Shown: in pieces, positions 23,276-36,000 of the stretch
How the letters are laid out: each line of letters opens with the position of its first letter
Numbering within the stretch: position 1 is the first letter of the stretch
DNA from: Macrostomum hystrix
Lineage: Eukaryota > Platyhelminthes > Macrostomidae
Length of the DNA stretch: 64,000 bases
Assembly: GCA_950097015.1 (NCBI GenBank)
Contig: CATNEN010000001.1
Span: forward strand, 25,287,001 to 25,351,000
Reading direction: 5' to 3'
Notes under the pieces: model-generated
The model's database searches: none
The model's input: only the letters and a program-made list of their open reading frames with translations
What the model was told of the DNA's origin: nothing
Translations under genes and position numbers: made by a program

Positions 23276-23414
23276 TTCGCTTCGTGGCAGCTTACTAATG
23301 TCTATAATTATAGCTAGCTGTCTAGCCTATGTTTTCCATCACACTACAAGCTACAAGCTTAGTTTACAGAGATAGCTACAAGGCTTAAGCAGCTCGGGCG
23401 GTCACTTTCTCAGC

Positions 23415-23540
23415 AAACGCAGCAGCAGCAGCAGCAGCAGCCAATCGCAGGCCACTTCGCGTCTACCGCAGCTCCGACTTGTCCTTTTCAGTTGCCAGTT
23501 GCCGCAGCCGCCACCGCCGCCGCTGCTGCTGCTGCTGCCG
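23415..23540. repeat. CAG/CTG and CCG-rich trinucleotide clusters
   Basis: Short runs of CAG (about seven), CCG/CCA and CTG lie directly before the TATA-like element. GC-rich triplet clusters are common near animal promoters. Confidence 0.6.
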
Positions 23541-23635
23541 GGGATATATTTAGACCCGTTGCTGCAGTTTCTCGGTTAAGCCGCGGCCTGTCACAGTGAA
23601 ATTCGCGACTGGAAATAAGCCTCTTGGAGAATCTG
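23541..23635 (+). promoter_or_regulatory. Possible TATA promoter and noncoding first exon
   Basis: GATATATTTAG at 23543-23553 sits in a GC-rich block and is followed after about 30 bp by pyrimidine-rich start-site-like sequence. A strong donor, ATCTG/GTGAGT, lies at 23635/23636. This fits a core promoter plus a short 5' exon of a plus-strand gene; the SK channel 6.4 kb downstream is the obvious candidate. Inference only. Confidence 0.35.
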
Positions 23636-23879
23636 GTGAGTCAGGCCTGCACTTGCTTCCAGAAGAAGATCAGCGCTATGTTTTCCTGTGTTTCACGTTT
23701 TCAACAGCTATTTTGTTGACTCATGCTACTACTCGTAAAACTGCACCGCTGAAAAATAGCATTTCGGGTTTTTTAGCCTACACAAATTTTAAAGACAATT
23801 TCAGATTTTATCTATCTCAACTAAGGCTTTCTTACCCAGACTTTCTCACCTCCGACTTTCTGACCTCTAACTCCCCCCG

Positions 23880-25875
23880 ACGTTCTCACCAGTATTTCTC
23901 ACCCCTGTCTTTCTCGCCTCCTGTCTTTCTCGCCTCCTGTCCTTCTCACCCCTGTCTTTCTCACTCCTGTCTTTCTCGCCTCCTGTCTTTCTCACCCCTG
24001 TCTTTCTCACTCCTGTCTTTCTCTCTCCTGCTTTTCTCTCTCCTGTCTTTCTCTCTCCTGTCTTTCTCTCTCCTGTTTTTCTCAACTCTGTCTTTCTCTC
24101 TCCTGTCTTTCTCTCTCCTGTTTTTCTCTCTCCTGTCTTTCTCTCTCCTGTCTTTCTCTCTCCTGTCTTTCTCTCTCCTGTCTTTCTCACCCCTGTCTTT
24201 CTCTCTCCTGTTTTTCTCACTCCTGTCTTTCTCACTCCTGTCTTTCTCACTCCTGTCTTTCTCGCCTCCTGTCTTTCTCACTCCTGTCTTTCTCGCCTCC
24301 TGTCTTTCTCACCCCTGTCTTTCTCACTCCTGTCTTTCTCTCTCCTGTTTTTCTCTCTCCTGTCTTTCTCTCTCCTGTCTTTCTCTCTCCTGTCTTTCTC
24401 TCTCCTGTCTTTCTCTCTCCTGTTTTTCTCTCTCCTGTTTTTCTCTCTCCTGTCTTTCTCTCTCCTGTCTTTCTCTCTCCTGTCTTTCTCTCTCCTGTTT
24501 TTCTCTCTCCTGTCTTTCTCTCTCCTGTCTTTCTCTCTCCTGTCTTTCTCTCTCCTGTTTTTCTCTCTCCTGTCTTTCTCTCTCCTGTCTTTCTCTCTCC
24601 TGTCTTTCTCTCTCCTGTCTTTCTCTCTCCTGTCTTTCTCGCCTCCTGTCTTTCTCGCCTCCTGTCTTTCTCGCCTCCTGTCTTTCTCGCCTCCTGTCTT
24701 TCTCGCCTCTGTCTTTCTCTCTCCTGTTTTTCTCTCTCCTGTTTTTCTCACCCCTGTCTTTCTCACTCCTGTCTTTCTCGCCTCCTGTCTTTCTCGCCTC
24801 CTGTCTTTCTCGCCTCCTGTCTTTCTCGCCTCCTGTCTTTCTCGCCTCCTGTCTTTCTCACTCCTGTCTTTCTCACCCCTGTCTTTCTCACTCCTGTCTT
24901 TCACCCCTGTCTTTCTCACTCCTGTCTTTCTCACTCTGTCTTTCTCACTCCTGTCTTTCTCAACTCTGTCTTTCTCTCTCCTGTCTTTCTCTCTCCTGTT
25001 TTTCTCACTCCTGTCTTTCTCGCCTCCTGTCTTTCTCACCCCTGTCTTTCTCACTCCTGTCTTTCTCGCCTCCTGTCTTTCTCACCCCTGTCTTTCTCAC
25101 TCCTGTCTTTCTCTCTCCTGTTTTTCTCTCTCCTGTTTTTCTCTCTCCTGTCTTTCTCTCTCCTGTCTTTCTCTCTCCTGTCTTTCTCTCTCCTGTCTTT
25201 CTCTCTCCTGTCTTTCTCTCTCCTGTTTTTCTCTCTCCTGTTTTTCTCTCTCCTGTCTTTCTCTCTCCTGTCTTTCTCTCTCCTGTTTTTCTCACCCCTG
25301 TCTTTCTCTCTCCTGTTTTTCTCGCCTCCTGTCTTTCTCGCCTCCTGTCTTTCTCGCCTCCTGTCTTTCTCGCCTCTGTCTTTCTCTCTCCTGTTTTTCT
25401 CTCTCCTGTTTTTCTCACCCCTGTCTTTCTCACTCCTGTCTTTCTCGCCTCCTGTCTTTCTCGCCTCCTGTCTTTCTCGCCTCCTGTCTTTCTCGCCTCC
25501 TGTCTTTCTCGCCTCCTGTCTTTCTCACTCCTGTCTTTCTCACCCCTGTCTTTCTCACTCCTGTCTTTCACCCCTGTCTTTCTCACTCCTGTCTTTCTCA
25601 CTCTGTCTTTCTCACTCTTGTCTTTCTCAACTCTGTCTTTCTCTCTCCTGTCTTTCTCTCTCCTGTTTTTCTCACTCCTGTCTTTCTCACCCCTGTCTTT
25701 CTCTCTCCTGTTTTTCTCGCCTCCTGTCTTTCTCGCCTCCTGTCTTTCTCGCCTCCTGTCTTTCTCGCCTCCTGTCCTTCTTACCCTGTCTTTCTCACCC
25801 CTGTCTTTCTCACTCCTGTCTTTCTCACCCCTGTCTTCCTCTCTCCTGTCTTTCTCACCCCTGCTCTTTTCACAC
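23880..25875. repeat. Pyrimidine-rich minisatellite, 15-bp unit, 2 kb
   Basis: About 130 copies of TGTCTTTCTCTCTCC with CGCC, CACC and CACT variants. A block of about 660 bp is duplicated inside it: the same rare variants (CTGTCTTTCACCCCTG, TCTCGCCTCTG) occur near 24712-24900 and 25374-25562. The 768-codon plus-strand frame and minus-strand RREKD-type frames are artefacts of the 15-bp period. Confidence 0.96.
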
Positions 25876-25879
25876 ACCC

Positions 25880-26788
25880 AGGAAAAGACCTATTCTGTTT
25901 AGATACATTTAGTTTATTTACTTCAATATTATTTGATCAGGGCAAAATGAAACAGGGAAAACGGCGAGCGAAGTAGCTCTTAGACAATCAAAAATCTAAT
26001 TTTAAGCACCGATTTACGGTCGTATAATAGAAAAATGGCTGATCAAAGAACACAACACAAAGAAATAAATTATAGAAACAGAAAACACAGTCCCAAACAA
26101 ATTGATAGATAAATAGAATATTGAGGAGGTTGGTGTATCGATGGCTTGTAGCAGCAGCAGCAGCTTTGTCTACTGCTCCGAAACCGGCAGGGTCCAGGTC
26201 CCGCCCCGAGGCTGCCGGGCCTCACAAAAAGCTCCCCAGCAGCTGCCACCTCCCCCCGACCTACCCCTCCGACCCTCTCCGATCCTTTGAGATCGAAGAC
26301 TCGAAGGCACTGCCTGGCAACGGATGGCGATGATGAGGCCTGAGGTGGAACTGGCCCGTCCCTCACACACACACGGGCCTCTCCACCCTGACACTGTCCA
26401 GTTTTGCATAGTTCTCTGAAACAGGGCACGGAGGCCGGGATCTGCATGCATAATATCGCTGCTGCTGCTGCCGATGCTGCTGCCAAGGGAGGGGCGAATG
26501 AATTTTTCTGTTAATCTCGCATCGACTGGTCCGCACAAAATACTGCTAACGGAGCACAGAGAGAGGCAGAGAAACAGAGAAGAGTCCCACGCAAAACATA
26601 TCGCCCCCTTCCCTCGCCAGAGAAGTCTCTGTATGCCTGATTTTTCTTTTCATCTGGAAAATTCTCTGCAAAGGGCGTGAATTTGGCGAATTTCGGCCCG
26701 CGAAGATCCGCGATTTGATGCCGGCCGCCAAAGCAGCTGGCTTAATGATAAATCACTTTGGGCGATAAAGTACAGGTGGGTGGATAAG

Positions 26789-26828
<40 letters not shown>

Positions 26829-27425
26829 AAGATAGATAGATAGATAGGCAGGTAGCACAAGTAGGCAGTCCCACTACGGCCTTGATCCCTGTGCAGCATC
26901 GAATTCGCAGTGAAATGGCGGCTGATCCCATCCTCATTATTGCCAGTGAGTCGCTACTCTGGCTCCTTCTGGCCTCCTCCAATTTCAGAAGCTGCGGGGT
27001 CGCCCTACGCCTCCACCCCCTCCAGTCCCGATGCATTTCGCCAAAGCCAGCGTCAAATAACACCGTCTTCTAGTAGAATATGCTTTTTCCGAGCTCCCCC
27101 ATCTTCCCCTCGTCTCCCTGTCTAGCGGGGGATCAGCCGCAGGCCCTCTAGGGCAATCAGGCTAATGGCTCCGGGGCCATCCGAACTCCCAAATCCCCTT
27201 CTGGCTGGCCTGCCGTCTATTAAAGAAATGCCGTGCACAGACGAGACCAAATCCTCACGGACATCTGGGCCAAAGGGAGACTCGACAAAGGAGGCTGAGG
27301 GCCGGTATGAGAAATTCTACACAGCATTTACCTGCTGAGCCGCAGGCATCGCAAGGAAACTCGAGGCTGGGCACGATGGGCTAAACAGAAGCTGCAGGTG
27401 AAATTGAAATGCTCACTTGACCTGA
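25880..27425. other. Single-copy region with GATA microsatellite
   Basis: Mixed GC content with CTG/CAG runs near 26150 and 26460. Several 60-140-codon frames overlap on both strands without a recognisable domain. Probably 5' intron of the SK gene if the promoter at 23.54 kb is its own. Confidence 0.4.
26790..26848. repeat. (GATA)n microsatellite
   Basis: About 14 GATA steps with one GAAA interruption. Confidence 0.95.
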
Positions 27426-27429
27426 ACTC

Positions 27430-28425
27430 ACCTGAACTATTCTGTCATGACCTGAACAATTCTGTCGTAGCCTGAACTATTTTGTCATATCATAAACAAT
27501 TCTGTCATATCCTGAACAATTCTGTCATATCCTGAACAATTCTGTCATATCCTGAACAATTCTGTCATAGCCTGAACAATTCTGTCATGTCCTGAACAAT
27601 TCTGTCATAGCCTGAACAATTCTGTCATAGCCTGAACAATTCTGTCATATCCTGAACAATTCTGTCATGACCTGAACAATTCTGTCATGACCTGAACTAT
27701 TCTGTCGTAGCCTGAACTATTTTGTCATATGCTGAACAATTCTGTCATAGCCTGAACAATTCTGTCATAGCCTGAACAATTCTGTCATAGCCTGAACAAT
27801 TCTGTCATAGCCTGAACAATTCTGTCATATCCTGAACAATTCTGTCATATCCTGAACAATTCTGTCATGTCCTGAACAATTCTGTCATGTCCTGAACAAT
27901 TCTGTCATGTCCTGAACAATTCTGTCATGTCCTGAACAATTCTGTCATAGCCTGAACAATTCTGTCATAGCCTGAACAATTCTGTCATAGCCTGAACAAT
28001 TCTGTCATGTCCTGAACAATTCTGTCATAGCCTGAACAATTCTGTCATAGCCTGAACAATTCTGTCATAGCCTGAACAATTCTGTCATATCCTGAACAAT
28101 TCTGTCATATCCTGAACAATTCTGTCATATCCTGAACAATTCTGTCATATCCTGAACAATTCTGTCATAGCCTGAACAATTCTGTCATAGCCTGAACAAT
28201 TCTGTCATAGCCTGAACAATTCTGTCATAGCCTGAACAATTCTGTCATAGCCTGAACAATTCTGTCATATCCTGAACAATTCTGTCATATCCTGAACAAT
28301 TCTGTCATAGCCTGAACAATTCTGTCATATCCTGAACAATTCTGTCATATCCTGAACAATTCTGTCATAGCCTGAACAATTCTGTCATAGCCTGAACAAT
28401 TCTGTCATAGCCGGAACAATTCTCT
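27430..28425. repeat. Minisatellite, 20-bp unit
   Basis: About 50 copies of CCTGAACAATTCTGTCATAG in strict 20-bp register, with the last bases varying between ATAG, ATAT, ATGT and ATGA. Confidence 0.97.
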
Positions 28426-30061
28426 TGCGGCTTATTATGACAAGCTGACAGCTACAAAAGTCGAATACTCGAAACCAGTGCTCAGTAAAATTTTATCTAA
28501 CACACCTGGAACACTGACACAATGATCAGTAATCTGACTCTAAGTTAAGATTCTCGGGAAAAGTAACGACTATAATCCGTTTGGACAAATACTTTTGTAG
28601 CCATTTCCCCCAGGCCTCAAAACCTCAAACATCCCCTAGAAAGGAAACGCGAAGCTATTTGTAAATCAGGCAAATAATCCCATATTTCTCTTTGAAATGG
28701 CCTATGAAAACAGGAGATCCCATCTTGCTGGGGCATGATGCCAGAACAGAGACCTGACAAGCCTCATAAACTGTTGCCAAGGCGGAACAGGCCAGGCGAG
28801 GCCTATTTTGCTGCTTTTGATGCCGCTGTTTCCTAAAGAAATGCCGAGAAGGAGAGGCAGAGGCCGACAACCCTAGTCATAAATAAGAGCCTCACTTTGC
28901 AAAAGTACATTCGGTCTCGTGTTCCCAAATGGGTGAGACAGGGATCCAGTGAGTGCGGGATCCATCTAATTACTGGCCGAGGCATGCGTTTTCTTAGAAA
29001 ACTCTGCGAGCTTTCCTGGAACGGATGGTCCACTTTGAATTCCGTCGCTAGTGACTCTTCAGTTCGATTTTTAAAGCTGTTTCTAAAAGCACCAACGTAA
29101 CTGACCCTTTAAACAAAAAAGAATATTTAAACAAAAGCGTTCGCTAACATAACAACTTTTCTCTAGATTTACAGTTACAAGAATGAAATTAGCAATAAAA
29201 GCAGAATTTTGTAACAAAAAATGCAATATAGACTACTGGGCAGTGTGAGCAGTAGCATAGGAAGCATATGTGACAATTTTTTTCGTTTTTTATTATCCTA
29301 GCGGGCAAATATTTGGCATTTGTTATGCTTTATTATAAGGCTTTGTAGCATCTTCAAATTGCCTCTGTGTCTGTTTGAGTCGCATCAGCTGATCTCAAAG
29401 CAGTGTGGATTTATTGCCCCTAGGAGACTCCAGCTCCAGTCAATTGAGTGCCGCCCGTGTTTACAGATCATGAGCTCAGTGGCATCGGCGGGGGAGCAAA
29501 TATTTGACCCGCCATAGCAACCAACTTATTAATTAAATGTTCTGCCACTCACCCAGATGGCTTGATGCCCCAGATTAATAATAGCTGACAAGATACGTAG
29601 GAGATTAAATAACGGATCACTGCGCACCCGTCCCATGCGCTTCAAGCACGTGTGATTTGAACCCGGGAGCAGTTGGGAGACTCAGTGTGAGTGCAGGTAA
29701 GCTTATATTCTCGATTTCGACTTTCATTTCCGCTGCACGAAAAAATCATAGATTTGAAGTTGAATGTATTTTTCACATTGAATAAACAAAACTATCAAAC
29801 TCGGAGAAAAATCTAGAAAAAACGGTCGGGCCATTGTGCCTGCTGCGCCATTGTGTTCTAGCCATTATCTAAAATAGATAATCCAGCTCAGAAATACTCA
29901 GCTGCATGCTGATCCCGCCCTGATGATGGGAAACACAGAGCTCACAAACTCTCCAGTACAGGGAGTGGCTGGCGGGGTGGGCAGGACCTCACGGCGGTGC
30001 GCCCACCCCACCACTCCCACAGGGCAGAGGCAGCCAACCCCAGCGCCAGCCACCCCGGACC
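28426..30061. other. Region upstream of the SK coding exon
   Basis: No coding exon recognised. A GCAG/GTAAGC donor at about 29697 could end a noncoding 5' exon. The large SK exon is open upstream of its ATG back to about 29927. Confidence 0.35.
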
Positions 30062-33000
30062 ATGGCAGCCTTCTGGCCAGGAACGAAAGCGGGCCCGACC
30101 AATCTGCTGAAGACGCCGCGGCAGTCAGCTGCGGAGGAAGATACTCTGCGGCATATAAGGCTGGTGCCCATTGTCGCTGTACAGCAGCAGCAGCAGCAGC
30201 AGCAGCAGCTAAACATCCTTCCAGAGGTCCGGCTGCCACCACAGTTACCGCAGCCGCTACAGCCACAGCAGCAGCAGCAGCTGGCACAGCCGAGTCTCAG
30301 ACAGTCGCGCAGCTCGGCCTACAGACAGCAGTGCCGCGGCTGCTCCAGCTGCCAATGCAAGTGCCGCCTCATCAGGCCGAAAGCGCAGCAACGCACGGCC
30401 GGCAAGTCGGCTTCCATGGAAGTACTGCTCGAGGAGAATCCAACTGAAGCGCACGATTTCTCCTATCTGGGCGGCGTCGAGCTCACTGCGGCGATGTCCT
30501 TCGATAGGGGCACCAAAGCGGCGGCCGCAGCCAGCGGCAACGTCGGTGGCGGTGTTGCGACCTCGGCCACAGCCGCGGCGGGTAGCGGAGGCGTCATTAG
30601 CGTCGGCGTCAGCGGGCCCGGCGTTCCGGTGTCCTCATCCGGCGACCTGCGCCAATTCCGCCACCAGCAGCAGCGCATTGGGGCCCTGACAAAAACACCG
30701 CGGCAGCGCAGCGTCACCACCGAGTGCGGCAGCTCCGTCAAACCCGGTGACCGACTCGAAGAAGACGACGCTCTGATGGGCCACCGGCGACACAGCGACA
30801 CGATGATCAACGAGAGCGGAGGTAACGAGCATCATCATCACCACCACCACCACCACCACCACTGCTGCGCTCGCCGGACCGAGCGGTCCTCGGACGCCTC
30901 GCGCAGTCGCAGCGGCCTCACCGACGTCGGCGCGGACTTCATGCGAGTGAACGGCGCCATCTCCGGCTTCAGACAGTTGAAGCGCGTCCAGGCCCTGTCC
31001 AGCCGAGGCTCCTCCTGCGAAGAGGACAACCGGACCAAGCAGCCGCAGCAGCTGCAGCATCAGTCATCCGCTTCGCACCAATCGCAGCACCAGCTGCAGC
31101 AGCAGGGGTCCCAGCAGAGCCAGCAGCAGTTGCCGCAAGATCCGGACGCAGCGGCCTCCCTAATTGGCAACGCGGCTGTCAACGACTACCTTCAGGGCGA
31201 TCCGACCACCGGCCTGAACCAGTCGCCGAGGCACAGTCGGAACGTGGGCTACCGGCTGGGCAGAAGGCGGCAGCTCTACGAGAAGCGCAAGCGGCTGTCG
31301 GACTATGCCCTGGCGTTCGGCATGTTCGGCATCATCATCATGATTATTGAAACTGAGCTCACCATGGCCAAGCAGTACACAAAGGTAGGTGGACTGCTCA
31401 ATAGCCTTACCTCGATGATTCAATTGTGCACTTCAACGCACATTATCTGTTTATTATTTGATTGTTTTGTGAGTTTAGCTAGTAGGGTGTTGAGGGTGTC
31501 CTCTCGCACCAAGGTCCCATTTATTTGGGGCGCAGCGGCGGAGAGAAGGCTTGAGGGCTTGTCGTGCAATTCGCACCCTTGAGGGCCAACCTCCAAGGCA
31601 CAGTGAGAGTGTACACTGCCTGAAGATGAGAAAGTCAGGGCAGATGTACACACCTGTGTGAGCGTTTGCCTGCATACGGTATCTGTGTGCGTGTGTGCTC
31701 AGCAGAGCGTCATTCTGTCAGCAGAGCATCAGGGGGTCGGTGGCAGAGCGTTATCGCGTCTGCTCTGCTCGCGTCACGTTAGACTGCTCTGCCACTGACC
31801 CTCCAGCTTCTAAGCATAATTAGTGATTAATTATCTATGGGGCATGTACATCTGAGCTGCTACTGCTTCCCCAGGGGCAGTGCCACCGAATCCCAGGCCT
31901 CCGCGAGCTGCCGAAATGTCCGGATTTTCAATTTGGCCACAAACTCAAATTTCGCTACTATTTCCGCTACTGAAGGATTTTTATCAAATTACTCGATCTA
32001 GATGGGAATTAGGCGCCGATTCTTTCTAAGAATCCTGGTCGGAAAATGTACTCATAATGGGCGCTCTGGAACTGAGCTTGCAGCCAAACAACACTCGAAA
32101 TAATTGAAAATTCGGAATCCGTCTGCGCTGACCTAGACAGGCGGGGAGACGCAGGTGGGGGATATTAGTCCCGTTTTAAACAGAATGGGATCATCGAGTC
32201 ACACACGAGACGGACCAGTCGACAGAGCGGACACAGAAAAACATTTTCTAGTACGGACCACGAGAACAGAGAAAGCGTTTCAGCTTTTCAGCAAAAAATA
32301 ATGCTTCATCTCTGCTAAATAATGCAGCACATTGGGGGGCGCCATAATCAGGACTCAGCCGACCGGGGGAGACTCTCGCAACGGATGCGCTGGGCAAGAG
32401 GAAAATTTCCCTGGGGATTCTTCGAGCTCTAGGACGACCTGACAGAGATAGTGGAGAGAATGGAGCAGTTAGAAGGGCTGAAGAAAAACTAAAGAGCACT
32501 TTTTGGAAAATGAAGAAGCTCGGAGACCTTCTTCAGCCTGAGGGAGGACATTGGGCCCAATGCCGCTGGAAAGAGAGAATGCAAGATGAAGGGATTGTGA
32601 ATAAGAATGCTCCAAATTATTTTGGAGAGAGAGGCTCTGGCAAATAATGAGAAGCAGTTAGGAAGATAAAGTGTCCCCGCTATGGAGAAGAGAGAGAGCT
32701 AAGCTGTGCCAAATTAGATATTGGATCTGAGTCTCCGGAGTCACTTAGAGTTGAGTAACTGGCAGTAAACCCGCAGCCATCGAGGAGATCAGCCATTGAG
32801 CACTGAGCGCACTGAGCACACACGCTCTCAGAGATTGTACATGCAGCGGTGGACATATGCCCTGACTTTCTCATTGTCAGGCAGTTGTACACACTCACAG
32901 ACTCGGAGCATTCGCCCAGAGCATTCCCTGGACCTTGGAGCGAGACGCGTTTAGTGCTCACCCCCAAATAAGTAAATAGGTAAATAAGTATAAGTAAGCA

Positions 33001-36000
33001 AGTAAATAGGCAAGCAAGTACGTAGGTAAGCAAGTACGTAGGTAAGCAAGTACGTAGGTAAGCAAGTACGTAGGTAAGCAAGTACGTAGGTAAGCAAGTA
33101 CGTAGGTAAGCAAGTACGTAGGTAAGCAAGTATGTAGTTAAGCAAGTACGTAGGTAAGCAAGTACGTAGGTAAGCAAGTATGTAGTTAAGCAAGTACGTA
33201 GGTAAGCAAGTACGTAGGTAAGCAAGTACGTAGGTAAGCAAGTATGTAGTTAAGCAAGTACGTAGGTAAGCAAGTACGTAGGTAAGCAAGTACGTAGGTA
33301 AGCAAGTACGTAGGTAAGCAAGTACGTAGGTAAGCAAGTATGTAGGTAAGCAAGTATGTAGTTAAGCAAGTACGTAGGTAAGCAAGTACGTAGGTAAGCA
33401 GGTACGTAGGTAAGCAAGTACGTAGGTAAGCAAGTACGTTGGTAAGCAAGTACGTAGGTAAGCAAGTATGTAGTTAAGCAAGTACGTAGGTAAGCAAGTA
33501 CGTAGGTAAGCAAGTACGTAGGTAAGCAAGTACGTAGGTAAGCAAGTACGTAGGTAAGCAAGTATGTAGGTAAGCAAGTATGTAGTTAAGCAAGTACGTA
33601 GGTAAGCAAGTACGTTGGTAAGCAAGTACGTAGGTAAGCAAGTATGTAGTTAAGCAAGTACGTAGGTAAGAAAGTACGTAGGTAAGCAAGTACGTTGGTA
33701 AGCAAGTACGTAGGTAAGCAAGTACGTAGGTAAGCAAGTATGTAGGTAAGCAAGTATGTAGTTAAGCAAGTACGTAGGTAAGCAAGTTCGTAGGTAAGCA
33801 AGTACGTTGGTAAGCAAGTACGTAGGTAAGCAAGTACGTAGGTAAGCCAGTACGTAGGTAAGCAAGTACGTAGGTAAGCAAGTACGTAGGTAAGCAAGTA
33901 TGTTAGCAAGTTTGACTAAAACTAGGTATTTATGCATTTAGCCATGAGTGTCTTAAGCTACCAATAGAAATAAAAATATTATATCTGGCGCATCGATTTA
34001 AGCGTCGGGCTGGGAAGCCATTGAGATGCTTCTGCCCCTATACCCCACCCCAGTCACTTGAGATGCTAATTTCCATTGAAGCCTTGAGAATATTTTTATA
34101 ACACGCCTCATTAATGATGCATTATCTGGGGCGGCCATAATTCTCACGCTTACTATTGACTGAAGCCCTTTGTATAAACATTCTTGCTCGCTCCTGTCGT
34201 AAGCCGGCGGGAGCTACTGGAAGTGGGAGCTCGCTTCTGCGTGGGAGAATTTCAACTGGCTGCGTGAGCCGTCGCTAGCGCAGGAAGTCCGCTTGAGAAG
34301 CTTTGAAATATTGCGACCAAGGTTACAGAGGGATAACATTTCCTAAATAGGTCTGAAATTACCGCTACATGTTTTTTTTCTTGAGCAGGGCCGCTGGGAG
34401 TTGAGTTGTCTGCTAGTTCCAGCAAAGATGCCTTTTTCATTATCCGAAAATGGACAGCAGAAGAGCTAATGGAGGCCAAGCTGATTCTTCTGAGATGGCT
34501 GATCTTCTATCATGCTCTCTTTTTGAGTAGAATGATCTCTGGCAGATCAGAGTACGGCATATTAGCTGCTCAGCGCGTCTTCAATAGCATCATGTCTAGC
34601 CGGGCTAAGGTCCGACTTAGCCAAGGCCGGAAATGGCCCTCAAAGCCCTCAAACCCCTTCTCATTACTCATCGTCATCCCCTGTTTTTTCTCAATTCCCA
34701 GACGGAAATCTATTCGAAAGTGCTCCGCTCGCTGATCAGCATATCGACTCTAGTCCTGGTCGCCCTCATTCTGGGCTACCATGCCCTGGAGATTCAGGTA
34801 CGCCACATTTTGCTACCTTTGTTTAAAATTCAAAGCATCACTTTCAATAGCTTCTTACTTACTAGTTAGACAGTGTACTTTTTCAGGATCATCAGTCTTA
34901 GTACTTTTGAGCTTGTTTAACGAGCATGTTTTCCTGTCCCATCGCCAGCCATGCATGAACTGCATGTTGTTGGCCTGTCATGTTGAACCAGCCGTCTGTG
35001 ACCCATCATAACCCCCAGCCCAAGTTACATTCATTCTCAACAATCAGCATTGATGGCAGGCGGCAGGCTGACAGGACAGCTCATTGCTGAGTCATAATTT
35101 TGGCTTGCATGCCACATCCGCGCTGATCTGAATCCACCTCACGCAACTGAGAGGACTGTACGGGATCAGCATCTATGATGGTGAAGCGATAGGGGAGTTA
35201 AGGGGAGATGCATGGGATAGAGAGAGGAGGACTGGATAATTCGTCAGCAATGAATAATTCATCTGTTGTTGGGTTGCCATTTTATTAGCTGGCGGGCAGG
35301 AAGGCGATGGTGGGCCCTGCTGTGAGCTGCCGTCATTTGTACTCACACCGCGGCTAGTGAAGAGGTATGGAAGGAAGGATAATGGGACAGGGGAGAAGAG
35401 GCTTGCGAAAGAAGTGCTCCATATTTTGGCCATTTGTCGGCGCCAATTATCGAGCTGCTGCAGTCGGCAGTTCCCGGAGTTGGAAGACCCGGACAATTCA
35501 CAGAGTGCACTGTGACTATATAGCTTTGATACCATAAAGCCATCAACCAGCCCTTCGGTCTGAAAATGTCCTATCAAGCCAGTCAAAAGGCGAACTTGTT
35601 TAACAAACTAGTCGCGGACGGGGCATATGTGCAGACGGCTGGTTTCCAAAGCCCAACTGACCTTTTATCGTCCCAAACTAGAACCGAGTTTTTCCGAGCT
35701 TGCGATATATGGGCCTTCAAAGCACAAAGTAGCATTCAGAATTCGCTGTTTACGTCTTTAGACTGTTCAATTCAGTCCAGTCCTGTTATTACCTACGCGA
35801 ATATGGCTGGACATGCTATTAAAGTCTGGGCTGTTACGACAAGCTGCAGAGAATTGCAGGTGCAGTTTTATCGTCAACCTGATTCTACGCACAGTCCGTG
35901 GCAGCTGTGAAGTATCACACGCTGCTAGCTTTCACTTCAACTGGGTTCTGCTGAATGGGCTCTTCGGGGCTATAAAAAACCTGCGCATTTTCATGCGCAC

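Noticed and set aside
22520..23375. Three overlapping Leu/Tyr-rich frames
   Set aside because: Translations of the (ACTT)n microsatellite in all three frames.
23596..25902. 768-codon plus-strand open frame and long minus-strand Lys/Arg/Glu-rich frames
   Set aside because: They follow the 15-bp repeat exactly; stops are absent because the unit has none. No domain, splice or promoter evidence for a protein.
35566..35910. 114-codon frame in SK intron 2
   Set aside because: No domain, no GC-rich coding signature, and an intronic position between well-joined exons.
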